From UBA11986 sp031402435 (GTDB lineage Bacteria; Bacteroidota; Ignavibacteria; UBA10030; UBA6906): DNA of 64,000 nt. The DNA lies in assembly GCA_031402435.1 (NCBI GenBank), contig JANNSJ010000008.1, positions 1 to 64,000 on the forward strand, read 5' to 3'. The position numbers were made by a program, and so were the translations under genes. The notes below the pieces were generated by a model. The model saw only the letters and a program-made list of their open reading frames with translations, was not told the origin of the DNA and searched no databases. Every line of letters starts with the position of its first letter. Position 1 is the stretch's first letter. This document shows positions 1-7,209 of this stretch, piece after piece.

Positions 1-1713
1 CGTCAATTACGGCGGGAGCCAGAGCTACACGATTACGCCTTCCACAGGTTATCATGTAGACAGCGTGCTGGTTGATGGCGTCTCGGTTGGAGCAGTGACG
101 AGCTACAACTTCACCAACGTTACAGCCAACCATACCATCAGCGTAACCTTTGCGATCAACGCTTATACGATCGCAGCCAGTGCAGGAGCAAATGGAACAA
201 TCGCTCCTCCTGGAGTAACGAACGTCAATTACGGCGGGAGCCAGAGCTACACGATTACGCCTTCCACGGGCTACCATGTGGCCGATGTATTAGTTGATGG
301 TGTGTCCGTTGGTCCGGTGACGAACTATAACTTCACAAACGTCACTGCGAACCACACGATCAGCGTGACGTTTGCTATCAACTCTTATACAATCACAGCT
401 TCAACGGGAGCCAATGGAACAGTTGCGCCTCCGGGAGTCACGAATGTCAACCATGGTGGAAACCAGAGTTATACAATCACGCCTGACGTTGGATATCATG
501 TAGCAGACGTGCTGGTCAATGGCATATCTGTCGGCCCGCTGACTAACTACACATTCACAAACATTACAGCCAGCCACACGATCAGTGCGAGTTTTGCCAT
601 CAACGCCTACACGATCACGGCTACGTCGGGAGCCAATGGAACAATTGCCCCTCCGGGAGTAACGAACGTCAACCATGGCGGCAACCAGAGTTACACAATC
701 ACGCCCGATGCCGGATATCATGTGGCGGCTGTTGTGGTCGATGGAGTTTCGGTTGGTCCAGTAACGAGCTACAACTTCACAAACGTTACAACCAATCATA
801 CCATCAGCGTAACGTTTACGATCAACATCTATACAATTACAGCCAGTGCGGGAGTCAATGGAACAATCGCCCCTCCGGGAGTAACAAGTGTCAGCCACGG
901 TGGGAGCCAGAACTATACGATTGCTCCCTCCACGGGTTACCATGTGGCCGACGTATTGATCGATGGCCTATCCGTTGGCCCGGTCACGAGCTATAACTTC
1001 ACAAATGTCACAGCAAACCATACCATCAGCGCCACGTTTGCGATCAACATCTACACAATCACGGCCTCAGTGGGCGGAAGTGGAACTATCTCTCCTCCGG
1101 GAGTAACGAACGTCAATTACGGAGCGAGCCAGAGCTACACGATTGCTCCTTCCGCGGGCAATCATGTGGTCGACGTGCTTATCAATGGCGTTTCCGTTGG
1201 TCCGGTCACGAGCTATAGCTTCACCAACGTTACCGCAAACCATACCATCAGTGCCACGTTTGCGATCAACATCTACACGCTTACAGCGAATGCCGGAGCT
1301 AATGGAACGATTACTCCTGCGGGAGTGACGAACGTCAGTCACGGAGGCAACCAGAGCTACACAATGACTTCTTTCACGGGCTATCATGTCGCTGATGTGC
1401 TCGTTGACGGCATCTCTGTCGGTGCAGTGACAGCATACGACTTCACAAACGTCACTGCCAGCCATACAATCAGTGTAGCGTTTACGATCAACACCTACAC
1501 GATCACGCCATTCGCCGGTCCGAACGGTTCGATCAATCCGGGTGGACCGGCAACTGTAACCCACGGATCGAATCAGACATTCACCATCACTCCTTCCTCG
1601 GGCCATCGTATTGACAGCCTGTTTATCGATGGTGCAATGATTGATACGACAAGGAGCTACACATTTGTGAATGTCACGGCCAATCATACCATTCGAGCAT
1701 CATTTGTTGCGAA
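1..1713 (+). repeat. Tandem 222-bp coding repeats
   Basis: The same landmark recurs at nt 1, 223, 445, 667, 889, 1111, 1333 and 1555, always exactly 222 bp apart. This gives seven full units and a shorter eighth inside the reading frame. The first two units share an identical stretch of about 45 bp at their starts, which indicates recent duplication or gene conversion. The array runs off the left edge of the window, so the total copy number is unknown. Confidence 0.95.
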
Positions 1714-2884
1714 TCCGGTAACCATACTTGTCATCTTGAATCTGGGGTGGAACTTGATCTCCAATCCGGTGACGAACCCGGTACCGGGTGATTCGGTGAA
1801 ACAGCTCTTCCCCACTTCTCTCAATGCGTATGCATTCGAGTTCATTGGTACATATGTGCATAGCTACACGTTGGTCAACGGCAAGGGATACTGGGAGAAG
1901 TTCCGTGCTTCCACGTTCAACGCGGTCAGAGGTGGAATGCGGACATACGACTCGGTCAGTGTTGCCGCCGGCTGGAACATCGTCGGGTCAATCAGTTACA
2001 CGGTTGACACAAGTACGATTGTCAGTGTGCCGCCCGGATTGCGTGCATCCAAATGGTTCGGTTATTCAAACGGTTACACCACGGCCACTCATCTGATTCC
2101 AGGAAAAGGATATTTGGTGAGGTCATCGGGTGCAGGAAAGTTCTATCTTGGGAACCCGGCATCCGGCAGTTCAGTGGCGAAGAGTCAGGCCACTGAAGCA
2201 AGCGAGGTTGATGCTCTGAATACACTCACTATCACTGACACCAACGGAGGCTCTCAAACATTGTACTTTGGGGCGGACGCACAGAACGCCATTCCAGTGG
2301 AAATGTTTGCCATGCCGCCGGTTCCACCTCAGGGCGGGTTTGATGCACGGTTCGAAACAGCAGACGGCGGCTCAATGGTAAGAACGCACGGTGTGCAGGT
2401 AGCAAACCCCACAGAATTTGCAGTATCAGTTCAATCCGATGCCTACCCGTTGACAATCACCTGGAACGTCAACAAGAGCACGGCATCGTATGCGTTGACA
2501 GATGGTCTTGGAAACAGAGCATTCCATGCGAAGGACATGAGGGGCGAAGGCAGCATGACGATTGCCAACAGCAGTGTGAACAGATTCTCGGTGAAGCTGC
2601 TCGGCGACGGCCAATTGCCGAAGGAGTTTGCCATGTCGCAGAACTATCCGAACCCGTTCAACCCGACGACGAACATTGAGTATCAGCTTCCCCTGGACAG
2701 CCGCGTCAGCGTAACGCTGTTCAACATGCTCGGCCAGGAAGTTGCAACACTTGTGAATGAAGACCAGAAGGCTGGATATCGATCAGTGCAATGGAACGCA
2801 AACGGCTTTGCAAGCGGAGTGTATGTCTATCGCATTCAAGCAGGTAATTTTGTTGCAAGCAAAAAACTCGTGCTCTTGAAGTAG
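2..2884 (+). CDS. Secreted InlB-type repeat protein with T9SS sorting domain (5' partial)
   Basis: The reading frame is open from the first bases, so the N-terminus lies upstream; 960 residues are visible. Nearly eight 74-residue units of the divergent InlB/bacterial-repeat type fill nt 1-1713 (conserved YTI, NGTI.P.G, GYHV.DVLVDG, FTNVTANHTI). A two-lobed domain follows at about nt 1732-2160, each lobe starting with a GWN motif and ending in a GKGYW or GKGYL motif. The last ~80 residues are a T9SS type A sorting domain (NYPNPFNPTT, then a GVYVYRI strand, ending KLVLLK). The expected fate is export, T9SS passage across the outer membrane and display or release. The repeats suggest an adhesive or structural stalk; that role is inferred. 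Confidence 0.9.
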   Translation, partial: VNYGGSQSYTITPSTGYHVDSVLVDGVSVGAVTSYNFTNVTANHTISVTFAINAYTIAASAGANGTIAPPGVTNVNYGGSQSYTITPSTGYHVADVLVDGVSVGPVTNYNFTNVTANHTISVTFAINSYTITASTGANGTVAPPGVTNVNHGGNQSYTITPDVGYHVADVLVNGISVGPLTNYTFTNITASHTISASFAINAYTITATSGANGTIAPPGVTNVNHGGNQSYTITPDAGYHVAAVVVDGVSVGPVTSYNFTNVTTNHTISVTFTINIYTITASAGVNGTIAPPGVTSVSHGGSQNYTIAPSTGYHVADVLIDGLSVGPVTSYNFTNVTANHTISATFAINIYTITASVGGSGTISPPGVTNVNYGASQSYTIAPSAGNHVVDVLINGVSVGPVTSYSFTNVTANHTISATFAINIYTLTANAGANGTITPAGVTNVSHGGNQSYTMTSFTGYHVADVLVDGISVGAVTAYDFTNVTASHTISVAFTINTYTITPFAGPNGSINPGGPATVTHGSNQTFTITPSSGHRIDSLFIDGAMIDTTRSYTFVNVTANHTIRASFVANPVTILVILNLGWNLISNPVTNPVPGDSVKQLFPTSLNAYAFEFIGTYVHSYTLVNGKGYWEKFRASTFNAVRGGMRTYDSVSVAAGWNIVGSISYTVDTSTIVSVPPGLRASKWFGYSNGYTTATHLIPGKGYLVRSSGAGKFYLGNPASGSSVAKSQATEASEVDALNTLTITDTNGGSQTLYFGADAQNAIPVEMFAMPPVPPQGGFDARFETADGGSMVRTHGVQVANPTEFAVSVQSDAYPLTITWNVNKSTASYALTDGLGNRAFHAKDMRGEGSMTIANSSVNRFSVKLLGDGQLPKEFAMSQNYPNPFNPTTNIEYQLPLDSRVSVTLFNMLGQEVATLVNEDQKAGYRSVQWNANGFASGVYVYRIQAGNFVASKKLVLLK

Positions 2885-2898
2885 CATTTGATCCGCAG

Positions 2899-3459
2899 TT
2901 ACTTGCCGACCTGAGGCAAAGGTTCAAAGTCAAGTACAACGGAGTTCATGCAGAAGCGTTTTCCGGTTGGAGGCGGGCCATCATCGAACACGTGGCCGAG
3001 ATGACTTCCACAACGGCCACAGAGAACTTCCTTCCTGTTCATCCCATGTGAAGTATCGGATTGATAGATCACACCGTTTCCCCGGATCGGTTCGAAGAAA
3101 CTTGGCCATCCGCAGGAGCTTGCAAACTTCGCATCAGAACGAAACAGGGCGTTACCGCACGCAGCGCAATAGTACGTTCCGATACCTTCGAAGTCGTTAT
3201 ACTTTCCCGTGAATGCTCTCTCCGTTCCCTTTGCACGTGCCACAACGAACACGCTTTCGGGAAGGACCTTCTTCCATTCAGAATCAGGAAGGTTCAGGAT
3301 TGTTGTGTCAGTTCGTGAGTAGTATGGATTTTCAGAATGCGGACTCACTGGCGTTGTCTCCGATTTGTGTTGGCAACCCATCAGCGATAAAGCTGCTAAG
3401 AACAAAAGCATTGATGAGCGTAGGCAACTCTTCTCAGATGTTGTCAGGGTTTTCTTCAT
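2899..3459 (-). CDS. msrB: Peptide-methionine (R)-S-oxide reductase MsrB, lipoprotein form
   Basis: Reduces methionine-R-sulfoxide in oxidised proteins. Zinc-binding CxxC pairs are at C98/C101 and C147/C150, and the catalytic cysteine is C170 in RFCMNS; the fold covers the last ~130 residues. The N-terminus has a hydrophobic segment and a lipobox (LSLMGC, C29), so the enzyme is probably anchored outside the cytoplasm. The ATG used here lies inside the 3' end of the upstream transposase gene and has no clear Shine-Dalgarno sequence; an ATG at 3411 would give a shorter lipoprotein signal. The original start may have been disturbed by insertion of the transposase gene. It is the last gene of the aguB-aguA-SUI1-RAYT-msrB run. 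Confidence 0.9.
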   Translation of the reverse strand: MKKTLTTSEKSCLRSSMLLFLAALSLMGCQHKSETTPVSPHSENPYYSRTDTTILNLPDSEWKKVLPESVFVVARAKGTERAFTGKYNDFEGIGTYYCAACGNALFRSDAKFASSCGWPSFFEPIRGNGVIYQSDTSHGMNRKEVLCGRCGSHLGHVFDDGPPPTGKRFCMNSVVLDFEPLPQVGK

Positions 3460-3961
3460 CAAGCGCCCATTGAAGAGGGTTGTTGGAAATGTACGTACGA
3501 ATGTGCGTCAGGTCGGCTTCGTTGCGAATGATGTGGTCATAATAATTTCTTTGCCAGAACATGGTACCAGGAGTTTTTCTGAAGATGTTTATTTTCTTGG
3601 TGGGTACCGTCTTGAAGGCGCCAATCAGTCGACCGAGGGGTTTCGTGTGCGGTTCCTCCGTAGGGGCGGGTCGCGAACCGCCCCGACGAGTGTCTTCATT
3701 GATTATAAGAACGCCATGGAAATGATTTGGCATGATTACGTACTCATCCAATTCCATATACGGATACTGTTCCGACAACCATTGCCACATCTCATCAACA
3801 ATTTTCCCCGCATCGCTGAGAACCACTTTTACGTCTGCGATCTCTCCCAACACACATGTTCTGTCCTTTGTGCAAATCGTTACAGAGTACCACCACGCCC
3901 ACGAATAATCCCAACTCCTCAGGCGTGTGGACCGCCGCCGGTGTTCTTTCGTGTCGCTCAC
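3434..3961 (-). CDS. REP-associated tyrosine transposase (RAYT, Y1/HUH family)
   Basis: A 175-residue single-strand DNA transposase of the IS200-like Y1 family. The HUH motif is NHFHG (H80, H82) and the catalytic tyrosine lies in the conserved RNYYDHIIRN block (Y140/Y141). The C-terminus NPLQWALDEENP is typical of RAYTs. It starts with GTG, overlapping the stop of the SUI1 gene by 4 nt (GTGA), and its end overlaps msrB, so it sits inside a co-directional operon. Between the HUH motif and the tyrosine, residues about 93-101 (RRGGSRPAP) are encoded by a REP-like palindrome. RAYTs are usually single-copy domesticated enzymes acting on REP hairpins; no flanking terminal repeats of a mobile unit were seen. 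Confidence 0.88.
   Translation of the reverse strand: MSDTKEHRRRSTRLRSWDYSWAWWYSVTICTKDRTCVLGEIADVKVVLSDAGKIVDEMWQWLSEQYPYMELDEYVIMPNHFHGVLIINEDTRRGGSRPAPTEEPHTKPLGRLIGAFKTVPTKKINIFRKTPGTMFWQRNYYDHIIRNEADLTHIRTYISNNPLQWALDEENPDNI
3663..3684. repeat. REP-like palindrome inside the RAYT gene
   Basis: A 22-base imperfect palindrome with GGGGCGG and CCGCCCC arms around a CGCGA core. It is translated in frame as part of an arginine/glycine/proline loop in the transposase. Similar GC-rich hairpins are the usual substrates of RAYT enzymes. Confidence 0.7.
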
Positions 3962-4278
3962 TTCACCACATAGTTCATTCTCTGCAACTCCGCTGCTGCG
4001 CGTACACGCTGGTCACCCTGGAGTTCGATATTGCCATCCTTCACCGTCCCGCCGGTGCCGCAATGTTCTTTGAGCATGCGCGCAATGTCTTTCATGGTTG
4101 CCGGATTGTGCTGCAGGCCGGACACAATGGTAACGGACTTCCCTTTGCGCCCCTTGGTGTCGAGAGAAATACGGACGGTCTTCCCTTTGCCATCATGCGT
4201 GCTTGTGGCCGTAACACGCGTAGGCTGCGGGGAATCGGGCAAGAGCTGTTGAAGGTCGGAAAGGGATTTGAGTTTCAT
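3958..4278 (-). CDS. SUI1/eIF1-like translation factor (YciH family)
   Basis: A 106-residue protein of the bacterial SUI1 (YciH) family, related to eukaryotic eIF1. The conserved core is visible: a basic strand (GRKGKSVTIVSGL), the KDIA.MLKEHCGTGGTVK block and the closing IELQGDQR segment. The family length is about 105-110 residues, so the gene is complete. It lies 3 nt downstream of aguA and overlaps the transposase start by 4 nt, so it is co-transcribed. Its role in bacterial translation initiation is poorly defined; ribosome or RNA binding follows from the family only. Confidence 0.88.
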   Translation of the reverse strand: MKLKSLSDLQQLLPDSPQPTRVTATSTHDGKGKTVRISLDTKGRKGKSVTIVSGLQHNPATMKDIARMLKEHCGTGGTVKDGNIELQGDQRVRAAAELQRMNYVVK

Positions 4279-4281
4279 GGC

Positions 4282-5337
4282 CTAGAGAACAGGCTGTTGT
4301 TGTGTCAAGCAATGTATCGTCCCGAATCCCCACACGAGATCGACGGCATGGATACCAACCACGGGACGGTCGGTGATAAGCTCTGAGAGAATGCCCAGCG
4401 CAATGCGATCATTCGGATCGTTGAACGTCGGCACGAGCACGGCGGCGTTGGCGATGTAGAAGTTTGCGTAGCTGGCAGGAAGCCGGACTCCATCAAAGAC
4501 AAGAGGCGCAGGCATCGGGAGAGGAACAACCTCTGGCTTTGAACCATCTTCAAGGCGCATTGCTTCGAGACGCTCACGGTTTTCTTTTAATGGAGCGTAG
4601 TTGGCGTCGGCGTGGTTCTTCTCTTCGCATAACACAATCGTCCGGGAGTTTATGAAGCGTGCAAGGTCGTCAACATGTCCGTGTGTGTCATCTCCCGCAA
4701 TCCCCCTCCCAAGCCAGAGAATGTTCGTTACGCCAAGAGAGTCGCGCAACGCCGTTTCAATTTCTGCGCGGCTCAATCCCGGATTGCGTACCTGTGTCTC
4801 CTGGTCAAGCAGACATTCTTCAGTCGTAAGAAGTGTCCCCTTTCCATTCACATCGATTGCTCCTCCTTCAAGAACAAACGGCTTTCCGTTCGCTTCAGGG
4901 TTGAAGAGACGGAGTCCAAGCGATTTGGCTGCGCGTTCGTGGATCTTCACATCCTTCTTGAAGTTCTTGTACTTCGCCCAGCCGGTGAAGCGGAAATTGT
5001 TAATCGCTACTTCACGTTCGCTCCTGACGAACATCGGCCCGAAGTCGCGTGTCCATCCTCTTTCAGTAGGAAATCGGAAGAACTCAATGCGTGCAAGGTC
5101 AACGCCAACCTTGACAAGAACCCGTCGCGCGGATTGCTCGTGCGCCTTCGAGTCAACAAGGATGCGAACGATTTCACCGGGCGCAAGTTTACGGGTGATC
5201 TCACCATAGACCCACGGTATCGGAGTAAACTTGCCGGGCCAGTCGCTTTTGTTATGCGGCCAGCCAAGCCACGTTGCTTCGTGTTTCTCCCATTCGGCAG
5301 GCATGCGGAAGCCACGGGAGGCGGGGGTGTCGGCCAC
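4282..5337 (-). CDS. aguA: Agmatine deiminase
   Basis: Hydrolyses agmatine to N-carbamoylputrescine and ammonia in the arginine route to putrescine. It belongs to the peptidyl-arginine deiminase-like family. Visible motifs are the N-terminal MPAEWE.H..TWLGWP, the WTRDFGP block, GGAIDVNGKG, the GDDTHGHVDD histidine segment and the catalytic cysteine near the C-terminus (GTIHC, C343). The 351-residue length fits bacterial AguA. It starts with GTG, and the start overlaps the stop of aguB by one base (TAGTG), so the two enzymes are translationally coupled. Confidence 0.95.
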   Translation of the reverse strand: MADTPASRGFRMPAEWEKHEATWLGWPHNKSDWPGKFTPIPWVYGEITRKLAPGEIVRILVDSKAHEQSARRVLVKVGVDLARIEFFRFPTERGWTRDFGPMFVRSEREVAINNFRFTGWAKYKNFKKDVKIHERAAKSLGLRLFNPEANGKPFVLEGGAIDVNGKGTLLTTEECLLDQETQVRNPGLSRAEIETALRDSLGVTNILWLGRGIAGDDTHGHVDDLARFINSRTIVLCEEKNHADANYAPLKENRERLEAMRLEDGSKPEVVPLPMPAPLVFDGVRLPASYANFYIANAAVLVPTFNDPNDRIALGILSELITDRPVVGIHAVDLVWGFGTIHCLTQQQPVL

Positions 5338-6251
5338 TATTCGGTGGGACTCCAGGTTTCATCATTGAGAAAGCGGCGTATGATACCGCCGTATGCGTCG
5401 ATGCGCCGGTCGCGGAGAAACGGCCAGTTGCGCCGCACAGTTTCAATACGAGCAGTATCGACTTCTGCTATCAAAATCTCTTCATTGCCAGCTGACGCTT
5501 CGGCGATAATCACTCCCTGAGGGTCGGCAATGAACGACGACCCCCAGAATTCAATCCCTGCTTCACCTTCTCCTTGCACCTCAAGCCCCACACGATTCAC
5601 CGCTGCGACATAGACTCCATTCGCAATGGCGTGCCCACGCTGGACGGTTCGCCATGCATCATGCTGTTTCGTTCCGTGCTTTGCCTTTTCAGATGGATGC
5701 CATCCGATGGCTGTGGGATAGAAAAGAACCTCGGCTCCTTGCAACGCTGTGAGCCTTGCTCCCTCCGGATACCACTGATCCCAGCAAATCAACATACCAA
5801 TTGTTCCGACAGATGTTTTGAACGCTTTGAACCCGAGGTCGCCGGGAGTGAAGTAGAATTTCTCGTAGTATGCGGGGTCGTCAGGGATATGCATCTTCCG
5901 GTAAAGCCCGGCAATGGCTCCATCCTTCTCGATGATAGCAGCACTGTTGTGGTACACGCCTGCCGCTCGCTTCTCGAAGATCGGCGCAACGATGACCACG
6001 CCAAGCGACTTCGCAACCTCTCCAAGCGCAGTTGTTGTTGGTCCTTGTACCGCTTCAGCCAGATCGAACAGCGCAATATCTTCACGCTGGCAGAAGTATT
6101 GCGAGCGGAACAACTCAGGTAGACAAATAACCTTGGCGCCTTTTGCCGCGGCTTCACGGACCTTCTCAACAGCGCGGCGGAGGTTGTCGTCGGGATTTGT
6201 ACCAACGGACATTTGAATCAATCCGATTTTGTAGCGATGAGAAAGAGACAC
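5337..6251 (-). CDS. aguB: N-carbamoylputrescine amidase
   Basis: A nitrilase-superfamily (carbon-nitrogen hydrolase) enzyme that converts N-carbamoylputrescine to putrescine, CO2 and ammonia. The Glu-Lys-Cys triad is visible: E46 in LPELF, K119 in YRKMHIPDD and C156 in ICWDQWYPE. The length of 304 residues and the substrate-loop sequence fit AguB rather than general amidases. It is the first gene of the minus-strand operon, directly ahead of aguA, so the pair covers both steps from agmatine to putrescine. No arginine decarboxylase is present in the window. Confidence 0.95.
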   Translation of the reverse strand: MSLSHRYKIGLIQMSVGTNPDDNLRRAVEKVREAAAKGAKVICLPELFRSQYFCQREDIALFDLAEAVQGPTTTALGEVAKSLGVVIVAPIFEKRAAGVYHNSAAIIEKDGAIAGLYRKMHIPDDPAYYEKFYFTPGDLGFKAFKTSVGTIGMLICWDQWYPEGARLTALQGAEVLFYPTAIGWHPSEKAKHGTKQHDAWRTVQRGHAIANGVYVAAVNRVGLEVQGEGEAGIEFWGSSFIADPQGVIIAEASAGNEEILIAEVDTARIETVRRNWPFLRDRRIDAYGGIIRRFLNDETWSPTE

Positions 6252-6369
6252 GAGATATTATTTGTTGGAAATTGGAAAATGTTGGTGATAAATATAGGCA
6301 CAGAGGCCAAGAGAATCAAGGCAGCTTATGATGGTGGGGTTAAAACCCAGATGTAGGCTTGTTTGTGTA

Positions 6370-6387
6370 CACGACCTGAAGGTCGTG
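6370..6387. repeat. REP-like palindrome (CACGACCT arms)
   Basis: Perfect 8-bp arms CACGACCT and AGGTCGTG separated by GA. It lies beside a transposase remnant. The CACGACC core reappears in the larger palindrome at 17735-17765, which supports a dispersed element family. Confidence 0.6.
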
Positions 6388-6405
6388 GCAAATTCACCTG
6401 AGCGT

Positions 6406-6588
6406 TTAAATAAGATCGAAAATCCCAAGCGCTACCCTGCTCAATTTCTGAAACTCCCGGCAAACCTTCTTCCTGTGATGTTCTTCCTGATTCCTGAGGT
6501 ACTCTCGAACTGTCTTAGTCGGGTGACCTTGCAATCGACTACCCAGACAGGAGGTGAGAAGAGCGCTGAGTTCCCCGATAAATGGCAT
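6406..6588 (-). pseudogene. Remnant of an IS200/RAYT-like transposase
   Basis: The minus strand encodes TVREYLRNQEEHHRKK, which closely matches the C-terminal helix (..YI.NQEEHHRK..) of IS200-like Y1 transposases. The sequence around it does not follow the family, and there is no room for a full HUH domain. In another frame at about 6610-6665 a short HNLI..L.K segment recalls the usual N-terminus of such proteins. This suggests an internally deleted, frameshifted copy. It is a relic with no expected activity. Confidence 0.6.
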
Positions 6589-6699
6589 GATGTATCGATT
6601 ATCAGGATGAATGAGTTGATGGAGATAGGAATCGTTTTCTTGGGAAGGAAATCAATCAGGTTGTGTGAGCACGAGCCCCTTTAGAATCCAAGTAGTGGG

Positions 6700-6945
6700 A
6701 CGACCATTCCTGGTCCTCCACAGATAGTTACCCTCGAAAAATAAAGTTAACAAAGTTGTAGGAATTGACCGGAAATATCACCATCTTATACCCGTCAAAT
6801 AACAGTACACCGCTCGTAGAGTCCTGCTGATGAACCGTACGAATCCTTCCAAGGTCGCAACGCCATCATACAGATAAGCTAGTTGGCGTACAACCTTGCC
6901 CGACGGTTGAGTCGGGTCGATACAATACACGAAAGGATCGTTTCC
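6700..6945 (+). promoter_or_regulatory. Upstream region and likely long 5' leader of the cold-shock gene
   Basis: No open reading frame is supported here. A small hairpin (CCCGAC at 6899-6904, GTCGGG at 6911-6916) lies about 30 bases before the start codon, and an AAAGGA ribosome-binding site is at 6932-6937. Cold-shock genes often have structured long leaders; that this is one is an inference from position. Confidence 0.35.
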
Positions 6946-7149
6946 ATGGAAAAGGGAACAGTCAAGTGGTTCAACGCAGCAAAAGGTTTTGGTTTCATTT
7001 CACGCACGGGTGGCGAAGATGTATTCGTCCACTTCAATGCAATCTCGGCGAGCGGTTACAAGAGCTTGAATGAGGGTGATACGGTCGAGTTCGAAGTCGA
7101 AAAAGGCCCCAAAGGTCTTCAGGCATCGAACGTAACAGTCGTCCGATAA
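6946..7149 (+). CDS. Cold-shock domain protein (CspA family)
   Basis: A 67-residue single OB-fold protein that binds single-stranded RNA/DNA and acts as an RNA chaperone. RNP1 (KGFGFI) and RNP2 (DVFVHF) are intact, with the typical N-terminus GTVKWFN and C-terminus GLQASNVTVV. The frame extends upstream to 6883, but the ATG at 6946 fits the family and follows an AAAGGA ribosome-binding site by 8 nt. The gene stands alone and is followed by a strong intrinsic terminator. Confidence 0.96.
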   Translation: MEKGTVKWFNAAKGFGFISRTGGEDVFVHFNAISASGYKSLNEGDTVEFEVEKGPKGLQASNVTVVR

Positions 7150-7171
7150 ACTGAGAAACATGCTGTAACAG

Positions 7172-7204
7172 CAAACCCTGCTCACAAGGCAGGGTTTGTT
7201 ATTT
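7172..7204 (+). terminator. Intrinsic terminator of the cold-shock gene
   Basis: Ten-base arms CAAACCCTGC (7172-7181) and GCAGGGTTTG (7189-7198) with a 7-base loop, followed by TTATTTG. It lies 22 bases after the stop codon and between convergent genes. Confidence 0.8.
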
Positions 7205-7209
7205 GTACC

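Noticed and set aside
401..1687. Two long minus-strand ORFs opposite the tandem repeats
   Set aside because: They are mirror frames of the 222-bp repeats, which keep any chance open frame open in every unit. The products are Arg/Asp/Cys-rich with no recognisable family.
6328..6684. Plus-strand ORF of 118 codons
   Set aside because: It reads through the REP-like palindrome and lies opposite the transposase remnant. It has no ribosome-binding site and no recognisable sequence.
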